This document shows, piece by piece, positions 33,203-42,600 of a stretch of 64,000 nt of DNA (its first letter is position 1; each line of letters starts with the position of its first letter). The position numbers and the translations under genes were made by a program. A model generated the notes under the pieces. It saw only the letters and a program-made list of their open reading frames with translations. It did no database searches and was not told where the DNA came from. The stretch comes from JBMNIZ01 sp050951405 (GTDB lineage: Bacteria; Bacillota; DULZ01). The stretch spans positions 1 to 64,000 of the forward strand of contig JBMNIZ010000016.1 in assembly GCA_050951405.1 (NCBI GenBank), written 5' to 3'.

Positions 33203-35818
33203 ATGAGCGCTTTTACTCCCATGATGCGGCAGTATTTGGCTATCAAGAGACAATATGCCGATGCCATTTTGTTTTTCCGTTTGGGGGATTTTTATGAAAT
33301 GTTTTTTGAAGACGCTCTGCTGGCTTCCCGGGTGCTGGAAATCGCTTTGACGGCAAGGGATGGGGGAAAAGAGAAAGTACCCATGTGCGGGGTCCCTTAC
33401 CATGCAGCAGATAGTTATATAGCTAAATTGATTAACCAAGGCTATAAAGTGGCTATTTGTGAGCAGTTGGAAGATCCTCGCTTGGCCAAGGGGATTGTCA
33501 AAAGAGAGGTCGTCCGGGTGATCACCCCGGGTACCGTGGTGGATGAGAAAATACTGGCAAAAAACAAAAACAATTATCTGTTGGCCCTGTGCGGGGATGA
33601 CCGAGAGTACGGCTTGGCTTATGTAGATATTTCTACGGGGGAATTTAAAACCTCCCAATTTCGACGGGAGGAGAGCTCTCCTTTGGATGAGATTACTCGG
33701 TTGCGGCCTGCGGAGTGTATCGTGTTGAAGAGATTTCAGATTGATCAACAGCTGCAGCAGCTGTTCAGACAATTGGGCTGTTCTGTCAATTGGTGGGAAG
33801 ACAAAGAAATTAGGAGGGAGACTTCATATCGGCTTCTCACGGATTATTTTCAAACCTTTAATTTGCAAGGGTTTGGCTGCGAAAACCTGCCGCTGGCCAT
33901 CCAGGCTGCTGGGATGATAATCAAATTTTTACAGGATACTCAAAAACAAAGACTGGCCCATCTGACCAAGTTGGTTACTTATCAAGTGGGCCAGCGCATG
34001 TCTATTGATCTGTTTACCCGGCGCAACCTGGAATTGGTGGAAACCATCAGGACTCAGTCCCGTCGTGGTTCTCTCCTAGGGGTTTTGGACGAGACGGTGA
34101 CTGCCATGGGTGCCAGAAAGCTCCAACAATGGTTGGAAGCTCCTTTGATCAAGCTGGAAGAGATTAAAAAAAGGCTGCAGGTAACGGAGGAATTTTTCCA
34201 TTCCACCTTTTTGCGGGAGAATTTACGGCAGCAATTGAAAGGGATTTTTGATTTGGAAAGGCTCCTGGGTAAGATTTCCTATGGAACCGCCAACGCCAAG
34301 GATCTCATCTCTTTAAAGCAATCCATTGGGAAATTGCCCGGAATTGCTGCTCATTTGAAAGAGGCCACTTCTCCCGGCTTGGTGATGCTGAGGGATAATC
34401 TGGATCCTCTAGAAGATTTGGGCGATCTTTTGGAAAGGGCTCTGCATGAAGATCCTCCGGCGAGCATTAAAGAAGGAGGAATTATCAAAGATGGATATAA
34501 CCCGGAAGTGGATCGCCTCCGGCAGGCTTCCCTGCATGGTAAGCAGTGGTTGGCGGATTTGGAGGTCCGGGAAAGAGAGCGAACGGGAATCAAGTCTTTA
34601 AAAATAGGCTTTAATCGGGTGTTTGGTTATTATATCGAGGTAACTCGATCCAATTTGGACCTGGTGCCCGGTGATTACCAAAGGAAGCAAACCCTGGCCA
34701 ATGCAGAGCGCTTTATCACGCCGGAATTGAAGGAAAAAGAAGCCTTGATTTTGGGAGCGGAAGAAAAACTCAACGATTTGGAGTTTCAGCTTTTCCAAGA
34801 AATTCGAGATCAAATAGCCGCAGCCTCGGACCGCATTCAGGCCACAGCTCAGGTCATCGCTCAATTAGATGTCTTTACCAGTCTGGCCTCTGTTGCCGTG
34901 AAGAACGGCTACTGCAAGCCGGAAGTGAATGATTCTTTTTGTTTGGAACTGATTGAAGCGCGTCATCCTGTGGTCGAGGCCATTTCCGGCGAGAGGTTTG
35001 TGGCCAACGATGTTTACCTGCATTCACCGGATGCTATTCTCAACATTATCACTGGCCCGAATATGGCGGGTAAATCTACATATATAAGGATGCCGGCGCT
35101 GATCTGCATTATGGCGCAAATGGGGAGTTTTGTGCCGGCCAAAAAAGCTGTCATTGGCATTGTTGACCGAGTTTTTGCCCGGGTGGGTGCCTCCGACGAC
35201 CTGAGTACAGGGCAGAGTACTTTTATGGTAGAAATGAATGAGGTAGCCCATATTCTCAATCACGCCAGCCAAAGGAGTTTGATTGTGCTTGATGAGGTGG
35301 GAAGGGGGACCAGCACTTACGATGGGATCAGCATCGCCTGGGCAGTCAGCGAATATATAGTAAAGAAAATCCGAGCAAGGACTCTTTTTGCCACTCACTA
35401 TCATGAACTGACCCAACTGGAGGATCAGTTGCCCAGTGTGAGAAACCTAAGTATGGCCGTGCAGGAAAAAGGAGGAAAGATCGTTTTCCTCAGGAAAGTG
35501 GTCCCCGGCGGGGCTGACCGGAGTTACGGCATCCATGTGGCCCAGCTGGCCGGGCTGCCGCCGGAAGTTATTGCGCAAGCCACGCAAGTATTGAAAAGAC
35601 TGGGACACGAAAACGGCCAACTCCGGGTGCAAAAGGAGATGGCTGTTGCCGAGGAAAGCGGAGCCCAGGAAGAAAAGGACGGCCAACGCAAAGACATTGA
35701 TTCTTTTCTGACCGCTCTGCTACAATTGGATGTGGATCGGACTACCCCCATCCAGGCGCTGAATGCCTTGGTTGAGTTGCGAGAGGAAGCCGGCAGATTG
35801 CTGCAAAGGCGCAATTGA
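33203..35818 (+). CDS. mutS: DNA mismatch repair protein MutS
   Basis: Recognises mismatches and recruits MutL. The 871-residue protein has the mismatch-binding Phe30-Tyr31-Glu32 motif (GDFYEMF), the connector, lever and clamp regions, and the ABC-type ATPase with Walker A GPNMAGKST (about 618-626), Walker B LIVLDEVGRGT and the conserved TLFATHYHEL. Residues after Walker A read YIRMPALICIM rather than the more usual YIRQVALI, a mild variation. ATG 33203 follows CAGGAGGTGG. The mutL ribosome site overlaps its stop codon. Confidence 0.98.
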   Translation: MSAFTPMMRQYLAIKRQYADAILFFRLGDFYEMFFEDALLASRVLEIALTARDGGKEKVPMCGVPYHAADSYIAKLINQGYKVAICEQLEDPRLAKGIVKREVVRVITPGTVVDEKILAKNKNNYLLALCGDDREYGLAYVDISTGEFKTSQFRREESSPLDEITRLRPAECIVLKRFQIDQQLQQLFRQLGCSVNWWEDKEIRRETSYRLLTDYFQTFNLQGFGCENLPLAIQAAGMIIKFLQDTQKQRLAHLTKLVTYQVGQRMSIDLFTRRNLELVETIRTQSRRGSLLGVLDETVTAMGARKLQQWLEAPLIKLEEIKKRLQVTEEFFHSTFLRENLRQQLKGIFDLERLLGKISYGTANAKDLISLKQSIGKLPGIAAHLKEATSPGLVMLRDNLDPLEDLGDLLERALHEDPPASIKEGGIIKDGYNPEVDRLRQASLHGKQWLADLEVRERERTGIKSLKIGFNRVFGYYIEVTRSNLDLVPGDYQRKQTLANAERFITPELKEKEALILGAEEKLNDLEFQLFQEIRDQIAAASDRIQATAQVIAQLDVFTSLASVAVKNGYCKPEVNDSFCLELIEARHPVVEAISGERFVANDVYLHSPDAILNIITGPNMAGKSTYIRMPALICIMAQMGSFVPAKKAVIGIVDRVFARVGASDDLSTGQSTFMVEMNEVAHILNHASQRSLIVLDEVGRGTSTYDGISIAWAVSEYIVKKIRARTLFATHYHELTQLEDQLPSVRNLSMAVQEKGGKIVFLRKVVPGGADRSYGIHVAQLAGLPPEVIAQATQVLKRLGHENGQLRVQKEMAVAEESGAQEEKDGQRKDIDSFLTALLQLDVDRTTPIQALNALVELREEAGRLLQRRN

Positions 35819-35831
35819 GGAGGCGATTACC

Positions 35832-37610
35832 ATCGATCGGATAAAAGTATTGGATGCGGATACAGCTAACCAAATTGCTGCCGGTGAGGTTGTAGAAAGA
35901 CCGTCCTCAGTTGTGAAAGAGCTGGTGGAAAATTCCATCGATGCCGCTAGCAGCCAGATCGAAGTGAAGATTGAAGAAGGCGGGATCACTTTTATTCAAG
36001 TGGTGGATAATGGCTCGGGGATGAGCAGGCGTGATTGCGAGCTGGCTTTTTTGCGCCATGCTACCAGCAAGCTCAGCTCAGCTGATGAACTTCCCCGAAT
36101 CGGTACTCTGGGCTTCCGGGGCGAGGCGTTGCCCAGTATCGCCGCTGTCAGCAAGCTCTCCCTGATTTCCAAAATGTCCGGTCAGCTGGAGGGAACTTTG
36201 ATTGAATTGGAAGGGGGAATTTTGAAGGAAATACAGCCGATTGGCTGTCCTTCAGGTACAAATGTTCAAGTGCGAGATCTTTTTTTTAACACCCCCCCGC
36301 GCAAAAAATTTTTAAAAACTCCGGCCACAGAGGCTTCTCATGCGGCCGGTATTGTCCAAAAATTGGCTTTAGCTCATCCGGAGATCAGCTTTAAATTTTT
36401 CCATAATCATCGACTGAACTTCAGCTCCCCGGGAACAGGGCGGCTAATTGATGTCTTATTTGGCATCTACGGATTGGATATTGCGAATAACTTAATCCCC
36501 TTGGAATACACAGACTCTATCTATCGCATCACCGGCTACCTGGGCAAGTCGTATTTTCATCGCAGTAGCAGGGAGCATCAGGTTTTCATTGTCAACGGCC
36601 GTTTTGTGCGGAGCGCTGTTTTCCAGAGAGCCCTAGATGCTGCTTATGGAAGCAGTATCCCCAACCGGCGTTACCCGATGGCCGTGATTTTCCTGGAACT
36701 GAATCCGGAATATGTGGACGTAAACGTCCACCCTACCAAAATGATCGTCAAATTTGCCGATGAAAATGGTTTGTTGTCTATTCTGGTGGATGCCTTTAAA
36801 AAAGGCTTGCAAAGTGCAAGCCATATACCTTATTTCCCAGCCAAAAACTTGGCGGATGAAAAGACCCTTGTTCAGGAGCCTGTTCAAAGCTACGAACAAA
36901 CTACCTGGGATGCTTTTATTGCTTCCCAAGCAGTTGAAAAAAGCGCAGTTTTTCAAGAAAAGGAGGAGACGGCCGCCGGTTTAGAAACAGCAATACTCTA
37001 TCCTGCTCCTTGCCGGGGAAAAAGCTCCTTTCCTGTTTTGAGGGCCGTGGGGCAGATTCATGGTACTTATATCATAGCGGAAGGAAGGGAAGGCCTTTAT
37101 ATCATAGACCAGCATGCGGCCCATGAAATCATTAAGTATGAGGAGCTGTTGGAGAAATCAGAGGGGTGCTCCCTTCATGCTCAGGCTTTGGCTTTGCCTC
37201 AGACGATGGAAGTGAGTCCTTTGGAGCATCAGCTTCTCATTGAGCAGATCGTATTGCTCAGAGACTTGGGTATTATTCTCGAGCAGTTTGGTAAAAATAC
37301 ATACTTGATCAGAGCTTTACCGCCGGAATTGGGAGCGCAGGACGGGATTTGTTTGGTTAAAGACATTTTAGAAATGTTACAGGCTGGCAATGCTAACCGG
37401 AGAATGGGGGGCGAAATGCGGCAGGAATTTCTCAAGCTGATTGCTTGTAAACAAGCCGTTAAAGCGAAAAAGCAATTAACCTTGCCGGAACAACAATCCC
37501 TCCTGGAAAAGTTAGGCAAGCTGAAAAACCCCTATACTTGCCCGCACGGACGACCAGTTTTGATACATTTGTCGATAAGTGAATTGGACAGGCGTTTTCA
37601 AAGGAGTTAA
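35832..37610 (+). CDS. mutL: DNA mismatch repair protein MutL, apparent ATC start
   Basis: Latent nicking endonuclease of mismatch repair. The GHKL ATPase motifs are ENSIDA, DNGSGM and GFRGEALPSI; the C-terminal endonuclease motif DQHA-X2-E-X4-E is complete (DQHAAHEIIKYE) with the zinc-linked ACKQAVKA and CPHGRP boxes. The body of the protein is conserved from IDRIKVLDADTANQIAAGEV. No ATG, GTG or TTG lies between mutS codons and that point; the ATG at 35763 lies 56 bp inside mutS without a ribosome site. GAGGAGG at 35817-35823 is eight bases before ATC 35832 (592 residues), with ATT 35826 a less well spaced alternative. Confidence 0.9.
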   Translation: MDRIKVLDADTANQIAAGEVVERPSSVVKELVENSIDAASSQIEVKIEEGGITFIQVVDNGSGMSRRDCELAFLRHATSKLSSADELPRIGTLGFRGEALPSIAAVSKLSLISKMSGQLEGTLIELEGGILKEIQPIGCPSGTNVQVRDLFFNTPPRKKFLKTPATEASHAAGIVQKLALAHPEISFKFFHNHRLNFSSPGTGRLIDVLFGIYGLDIANNLIPLEYTDSIYRITGYLGKSYFHRSSREHQVFIVNGRFVRSAVFQRALDAAYGSSIPNRRYPMAVIFLELNPEYVDVNVHPTKMIVKFADENGLLSILVDAFKKGLQSASHIPYFPAKNLADEKTLVQEPVQSYEQTTWDAFIASQAVEKSAVFQEKEETAAGLETAILYPAPCRGKSSFPVLRAVGQIHGTYIIAEGREGLYIIDQHAAHEIIKYEELLEKSEGCSLHAQALALPQTMEVSPLEHQLLIEQIVLLRDLGIILEQFGKNTYLIRALPPELGAQDGICLVKDILEMLQAGNANRRMGGEMRQEFLKLIACKQAVKAKKQLTLPEQQSLLEKLGKLKNPYTCPHGRPVLIHLSISELDRRFQRS

Positions 37611-37623
37611 AGGAAGTAAACCG

Positions 37624-38583
37624 ATGCAAAAGTTAGCAATTATTGCCGGACCTACAGCAGTCGGCAAGTCGGCAGTGGCCATAGAAGTGGCAGCTCTCTT
37701 AAATGGGGAGATTATCTCTGCCGATTCCATGCAGGTTTACCGAAAAATGAATATAGGAACGGCCAAATTGGATCAAAAGGAGATGATTGCGGAGAACGGT
37801 GAATTCATACCCCATCACTTAATCGATGTGGTATTTCCTGATGAGGACTTTAGCGTGGCTGATTTTAAAAGGGAAGTGGAAGCTCTTATTCCCCTTATAA
37901 TCCAAAAAGGGAAATTGCCGATTTTAGTCGGTGGGACCGGACTTTACATCGAATCTGTCATCGATCCTTATGAATTTGCTCCTATGCCGGTTAATGAGGA
38001 ATTGAGAAAAAGCCTACGAAAAGAGGCTCAATTGAAAGGTCCCCTTTATCTCCATAATCGTCTTCGGGAAGTTGATCCTATTTCGGCGGAGAAACTGCAT
38101 CCCAATGATTTGCGTCGGGTGATCAGAGCCCTGGAAGTGTACTACCAGTCGGGAGTTCCCATTTCCCACCATGCGGTTTCACGGAAGAAGAAAGAGCTTC
38201 TCTCCCGGTATCTGCTCAGTTACATCGGCCTCCGCTGTGAACGCAGCTATCTTTATGAGAGGATTAATCGTCGGGTAGATAAAATGATGGGAAAAGGGCT
38301 GGTCCAGGAAGTGAAAGGGCTGTTAGATGAGGGATACAGTCCTGACCTGACTTCTTTACAAGGCTTGGGTTATAAACAAATAATCGGTTATTTACAGGGG
38401 CATTATGACCTGGAGGAGGCGGTTCGTTTGATCAAACGTGATACCCGGCGCTATGCTAAGAGACAGCTCACCTGGTTTAGAAGAGACCGGCGGATCAAGT
38501 GGTTTGATGTACTTGCCTATCCGAGTAAAAAAGAATTGGCCCGAGAAATAGCGGCAGAGATTGGCAGGACAATTAATGGTTGA
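37624..38583 (+). CDS. miaA: tRNA dimethylallyltransferase
   Basis: Transfers a dimethylallyl group to A37 of tRNAs reading UNN codons; MiaB then methylthiolates the product. The 319 residues begin with the P-loop GPTAVGKS (9-16), followed by ISADSMQVYR, VGGTGLY and a zinc-free C-terminal helical domain. ATG 37624 is preceded by AAAGGAAG; the longer frame from 37579 overlaps mutL and is not needed. It overlaps none of hfq once the hfq start is set at 38639. Confidence 0.95.
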   Translation: MQKLAIIAGPTAVGKSAVAIEVAALLNGEIISADSMQVYRKMNIGTAKLDQKEMIAENGEFIPHHLIDVVFPDEDFSVADFKREVEALIPLIIQKGKLPILVGGTGLYIESVIDPYEFAPMPVNEELRKSLRKEAQLKGPLYLHNRLREVDPISAEKLHPNDLRRVIRALEVYYQSGVPISHHAVSRKKKELLSRYLLSYIGLRCERSYLYERINRRVDKMMGKGLVQEVKGLLDEGYSPDLTSLQGLGYKQIIGYLQGHYDLEEAVRLIKRDTRRYAKRQLTWFRRDRRIKWFDVLAYPSKKELAREIAAEIGRTING

Positions 38584-38638
38584 TGTAGAATATGGCAAGG
38601 TAAGCTATATAGCGATCATTGGCTATGGAGGGAAAAAC

Positions 38639-38869
38639 ATGAGTAAATCTCCGGTAAATATGCAGGATGCTTTTTTGAATCAGGTCAGGAAAGAGAGTAT
38701 TCCCGTCACCATCTTTTTGGTAAACGGTTTTCAACTCAAAGGTTCGGTGAAAGGTTTTGATAATTTCACTGTAGTTCTGGACGTTGAGGGAAAACAGCAA
38801 ATGGTTTATAAACATGCCATTTCCACTATCATGCCGGCAAAAACAGTCAGCTTGGCTGTTTCTGAGTAA
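38639..38869 (+). CDS. hfq: RNA chaperone Hfq
   Basis: Hexameric Sm-like RNA-binding protein. The 76 residues include the Sm1 region (FLNQVRKESIPVTIFLVNGF) and the Sm2 signature YKHAIST. ATG 38639 follows TGGAGGGA at 38626-38633. The miaA-hfq arrangement is the standard one. A terminator closes the mutS-to-hfq unit. Confidence 0.97.
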   Translation: MSKSPVNMQDAFLNQVRKESIPVTIFLVNGFQLKGSVKGFDNFTVVLDVEGKQQMVYKHAISTIMPAKTVSLAVSE

Positions 38870-38894
38870 AATCTTTAGTCTCCTGGAATGTTCT

Positions 38895-38924
38895 TAGAAA
38901 CCTCCGCCCGGAGGTTTCTATTTT
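38895..38924 (+). terminator. Terminator after hfq
   Basis: TAGAAACCTCCG (38895-38906) pairs with CGGAGGTTTCTA (38909-38920), then TTTTAC. Confidence 0.8.
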
Positions 38925-38959
38925 ACACAATAGATCTGGCCCCAGAAAGGGGAATAGAA

Positions 38960-39682
38960 GTGGTTGTACGTTTTGTTCATGATCATCTCATGCAAGCTGT
39001 TTATTTCGCTCCACGGGGTCGCCGGCGCTTGATCCAGTTAGGCGATAATATCTCCGGACGTTATCTCAATCCGGAAGATCGTCTGATTGGTCTGGTGGGG
39101 GATGCCGGCGCAGGAAAATCTTTGCTCATTCGGGGCATGTTCCCCGGTTTGGAATTGACCAACGACGATGAAGGGATTAACGTCAGACCGCTACCATTGC
39201 TAAATGATGCGGAGATGAATGATTTTTCCAGCCACACTTATCATCTGGATGCCCGGTTTGAAGCGGCTTTTACACCATTGTGGCAATTAGCCGATGCAGT
39301 CCGCAAGGCCATTCAAGCGGGCCACCGGGTAGTGGTGGAGCATTTTGATCTGCTCTTTGATCATTTACATATAAATGCGGAAGTGCTCATCGGCATCGGT
39401 GAAGAAGTGATTGTCACCAGGCCCGGAATTTTTGGCCCCTTGCCGAAGGAAATAACACAAAGAGTATTTGAATCCTTTCCTTACCGGCGAATGGCCCATT
39501 CGGCGGAGGATCTCACCAGCCTGGTCCTGCAGAAGATGGGAATTGGTTCTCCCGATGCCCATAGCGACGTCTCCCATGGTTTTATGCTGGAATTCAAAAA
39601 TTGTCCCCAGGTTGACTTGGAAGCGGTAGAAAGGGAAGTGAAACGAATCATTGAAAAACAACATTCCCATCAGCTTTCATGA
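38960..39682 (+). CDS. P-loop protein of unknown function downstream of hfq
   Basis: A 240-residue protein with a clear nucleotide-binding loop (GLVGDAGAGKSLLI, about residues 46-59) after a short beta-rich start (QAVYFAPRGRRRLIQLGDNI). A later segment (GHRVVVEHFDLLF) suggests a Walker B-like or lid region. Relatives in Clostridia carry a misleading alanyl-tRNA-synthetase additional domain label; I see no synthetase features. GTG 38960 lies after the hfq terminator and follows GAAAGGGG; the frame upstream of it runs through that terminator. Function unknown. Confidence 0.65.
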   Translation: MVVRFVHDHLMQAVYFAPRGRRRLIQLGDNISGRYLNPEDRLIGLVGDAGAGKSLLIRGMFPGLELTNDDEGINVRPLPLLNDAEMNDFSSHTYHLDARFEAAFTPLWQLADAVRKAIQAGHRVVVEHFDLLFDHLHINAEVLIGIGEEVIVTRPGIFGPLPKEITQRVFESFPYRRMAHSAEDLTSLVLQKMGIGSPDAHSDVSHGFMLEFKNCPQVDLEAVEREVKRIIEKQHSHQLS

Positions 39683-39863
39683 TGAAGAGCACATCCGAAT
39701 CGGTGATGAACTTTTTCCCTGCACCGGGCCGAGAATTCATGTCAATAATACCGGAGAGATTGTGGGTTTTCATTTGTTAAAAGAGATCCAACTGGATCCC
39801 ATTCAAAGTTTGTTTGCCATTGTGGGGACTGTGGGTAGGGAAGAAAAAATTAAGTCCGGCTAA
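39651..39863 (+). CDS. Small protein of unknown function overlapping the P-loop gene
   Basis: A 70-residue frame from TTG 39651 overlaps the end of the P-loop gene by 32 bp. It contains FHDEEHIRIGDELFPCTGPR and GEIVGFHLLKEIQLDPIQ, patterned like a compact beta-rich domain. No family recognised. The overlap suggests translational coupling with the P-loop gene. The ribosome site is weak, so the start is uncertain. Confidence 0.5.
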   Translation: MKNNIPISFHDEEHIRIGDELFPCTGPRIHVNNTGEIVGFHLLKEIQLDPIQSLFAIVGTVGREEKIKSG

Positions 39864-39923
39864 GACTTTCTGCTGATAAGCTGCTTACTTTCCATGAAGC
39901 GGATCAACCAGCCACTAAGAGAT

Positions 39924-39957
39924 GCCTTTTACTGCTCAGTCAGTGAAGGCTTTTTTT
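39924..39957 (+). terminator. Terminator before the serpin gene
   Basis: GCCTTTTACTG pairs with CAGTGAAGGC (one bulge), followed by TTTTTTT at 39951-39957. Confidence 0.8.
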
Positions 39958-40080
39958 CTGCCCATTTGTCAGTTGGAACATAATGGGGTTTTCATACGTC
40001 TAAATCGCATGAGAAGATGATCGTGCGATACTGTCTGACAGGAAGAGCTGTGGCAGCAATGATTGATGGGAGATGATGAA

Positions 40081-41310
40081 ATGAAAAGATGGTTGGGTTT
40101 GGTGGTCTGCCTAGTAATGGCTTTGGTTGTATTTTCCGGGTGTGCAGATGGCTTCTTGCTTTTCGGCGGAAATGGTGATTTCCATAGAGACAAAATCAGC
40201 CCGGAGCTAGTGGAAGCAAATTCCCGCTTTACCTGGAATATTTTCAAGCAATTGAGCGAGGAAGACAGGGATGAAAACATTTTCATCTCACCGCTGAGCA
40301 TCTCCACCGCACTGACCATGACTTACCAGGGAGCAGGTAGCACTACGAAAGAAGCTATGGCCGGTACTTTAGGATATGCGAATATAAACGACCAGGTCCT
40401 TAATGAGAGCTACAAGAATTTGATCCGGTACTTGGCACGGCTGGACTCAAAGATTCAATTAAATATTAGCAATTCAATCTGGATCAGGGAGGGGGAGGAT
40501 ATAAAAGAAGACTTTCTCTCCACAAATACAGATCTTTTCGATGCATTGATCAGATTTCTTGATTTTTCACAAAAAAATGCCGCTGATCAAATCAATCAAT
40601 GGATATCTAAAGCCACAAACAAGAGAATTGAGAAAATGGTTGACGGCCCCATACCGCAGGATATTGTCATGTTTCTGATTAACGCTATTTATTTTAAGGG
40701 GGATTGGACCAAACAATTTGATCCGGAAAACACTTTTCCTGCGGAATTTCAGGCAGGAGACGGCAGCGTTCAGCAAGTGATGATGATGAGCAGAAATGGA
40801 GAAGTAGAATACGGGCAGGGGGATGGCTTTCAAGCGGTCAGACTTCCTTATGGAAGCGGAAAGGCGGCCATGTACTGTATTTTGCCGGAGGAAGGGGTAA
40901 ATATTAATGATTTTATCAGGAGCTTGGATCAAGATCATTGGAAGATGATCAGGGACAGCATCTCTGAGCGGGACCAGGTTTTGCTGCAATTACCGCGCTT
41001 TCAGCTGGAATACGGTATTAAAAAGCTGAATGACAGTTTGACCGCCTTGGGAATGGGAGAAGCCTTCAGTCAAACGGCTGACTTTTCCAGTATTAGAGAT
41101 GATGTCTATATTAGCAAGGTGCTCCACAAGGCAATCATAGAGGTGAACGAAGAAGGCAGCGAAGCTGCTGCGGCGACAGTGGTGGTGGTAAAAGAAACTG
41201 CTGCCCTGGAACCGCTGGCTTTTATTGCTGACCGGCCTTTTGTCTTTGTCATTGCAGATGATGAAACCGGGACCATCTTATTTTTAGGGAAGGTATACGA
41301 TCTCCGCTGA
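40081..41310 (+). CDS. Lipoprotein serpin (serine protease inhibitor)
   Basis: Secreted, lipid-anchored member of the serpin family. From ATG 40081 (GGGAGATGA upstream) it has 409 residues: a signal peptide ending in a lipobox (VVFSGC, Cys about 21), then the serpin fold with SPLSISTALTMTYQGA, INAIYFKGDWTKQFD and the C-terminal DRPFVFVIADDETGTILFLG. The reactive-centre hinge reads EEGSEAAAATVVVV, with the run of small residues needed for loop insertion, so it should be inhibitory. The target protease is unknown. Flanked by a terminator and the SpoVK-like gene. Confidence 0.9.
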   Translation: MKRWLGLVVCLVMALVVFSGCADGFLLFGGNGDFHRDKISPELVEANSRFTWNIFKQLSEEDRDENIFISPLSISTALTMTYQGAGSTTKEAMAGTLGYANINDQVLNESYKNLIRYLARLDSKIQLNISNSIWIREGEDIKEDFLSTNTDLFDALIRFLDFSQKNAADQINQWISKATNKRIEKMVDGPIPQDIVMFLINAIYFKGDWTKQFDPENTFPAEFQAGDGSVQQVMMMSRNGEVEYGQGDGFQAVRLPYGSGKAAMYCILPEEGVNINDFIRSLDQDHWKMIRDSISERDQVLLQLPRFQLEYGIKKLNDSLTALGMGEAFSQTADFSSIRDDVYISKVLHKAIIEVNEEGSEAAAATVVVVKETAALEPLAFIADRPFVFVIADDETGTILFLGKVYDLR

Positions 41311-41382
41311 TTATCCATACACTAATTCAAGCTTCCTGCAGTACAATAATAGTTGAAGGATGCGGCAGGAAGAGGTGGTGGC

Positions 41383-42450
41383 ATGCCTATCAAACTAAAT
41401 TTTGGTTCCAGGACCCCGGCGGCGTTTTCCAGAGAAAGAAAAGAAGGGCAAGAGAAGGCGGATAGGAGCAGGATTTTACCACTCCCAACCAACAGAGATA
41501 TAAACGGCTCTACTCCTTCCCAGTTGGCCAAGAATTTTCCGGGAGCCCATTGGCGAAATGTGGAAAAGGCAATGGGGGAATTGGATCAGTTAATAGGGCT
41601 GGCGGAAGTGAAGCGTTTGATCAGGGAAGCTGTGGCTTTTACTGAAATTCAAAGGGTTCGCGCCCGGGAAAATCTCCGGTCGGAACCCCTTTCTTTACAT
41701 ATGATTTTTAAGGGGAATCCGGGAACTGGAAAAACCACAGTAGCCAGAATGATCGGTAAGATTTTTAAAGAGCTGGGAGTTTTGAACAAAGGGCATCTGG
41801 TGGAAGTGGAAAGGGCCGATTTGGTGGGGGAGTATATTGGTCATACGGCTAAAAAAACGCGGGAGCAATTGAAAAAGGCCTTGGGAGGAGTTCTTTTTAT
41901 TGACGAGGCTTATTCCCTGGCCAGGGGCGGGGAAAAGGATTTCGGCAGGGAAGCCATCGATTGTTTAGTCAAAGGAATGGAAGATCACCGAGAAGAGTTT
42001 ATCCTGATTTTGGCAGGATATAGAGACGAAATGGAGTTTTTTATTCGGAGCAATCCAGGCTTGCGCTCACGTTTTTCTGTGATAATGGAGTTTCCAGACT
42101 ACAGCCTGGAGGAACTGATGAAGATAGCCTGCTTGATGTTCCACCAAAAACAGTATAGGCTGACTTTGGAGGCGAAAGTGAAGTTGGAAAAAATACTGTG
42201 CAAGTGGATTTTTTCCGGTTACAATCGGAACGGAAATGCCCGATTGGCAAGAATTATTGCCGAAACCGCTATTCGACGGCAGGCCTACCGGCTCATGGAA
42301 AGAGGAATGGAACTGCACAGGGATAACCTGCTGCAGATCACCGCAGAGGATCTATTGGAGCCAGATCAACCGGTTTTTTATTCCCAGCTTGCGGATCAGG
42401 AGCAGCTTATTTGGGAGGATAGTGGTATTAAGGAGATAGTTAGAGAATAG
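41383..42450 (+). CDS. SpoVK/CbxX-type AAA+ ATPase
   Basis: AAA+ protein of the CbbX/SpoVK class, a family that includes the Bacillus mother-cell sporulation protein. The 355 residues have an N-terminal disordered part (to about 45), a helical lead, Walker A FKGNPGTGKTT (about residues 108-118), Walker B GVLFIDEAYSL, sensor LILAGYRDEM and arginine finger NPGLRSRF. ATG 41383 follows AGAGGTGG. An IS30-family element lies just downstream; the gene itself is intact. Closeness to hfq supports the SpoVK label. Confidence 0.85.
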   Translation: MPIKLNFGSRTPAAFSRERKEGQEKADRSRILPLPTNRDINGSTPSQLAKNFPGAHWRNVEKAMGELDQLIGLAEVKRLIREAVAFTEIQRVRARENLRSEPLSLHMIFKGNPGTGKTTVARMIGKIFKELGVLNKGHLVEVERADLVGEYIGHTAKKTREQLKKALGGVLFIDEAYSLARGGEKDFGREAIDCLVKGMEDHREEFILILAGYRDEMEFFIRSNPGLRSRFSVIMEFPDYSLEELMKIACLMFHQKQYRLTLEAKVKLEKILCKWIFSGYNRNGNARLARIIAETAIRRQAYRLMERGMELHRDNLLQITAEDLLEPDQPVFYSQLADQEQLIWEDSGIKEIVRE

Positions 42451-42479
42451 AAGCAGAAAATGGTTTGTGCAATTAATTA

Positions 42480-42491
42480 TTTAGCGTGTAG
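42480..42491. repeat. Target duplication of the IS30 element, left copy
   Basis: TTTAGCGTGTAG, repeated at 46295-46306. Confidence 0.7.
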
Positions 42492-42600
42492 GGTAAGTTG
42501 TAAAATTAATTGCCGCATTTAATAAAAAATAGAGACTCATGGCTAAACCTCTGATATGTTTAAGGTAACTAAGCTTAAAAACATAAAGGAGGCAAAGCAC

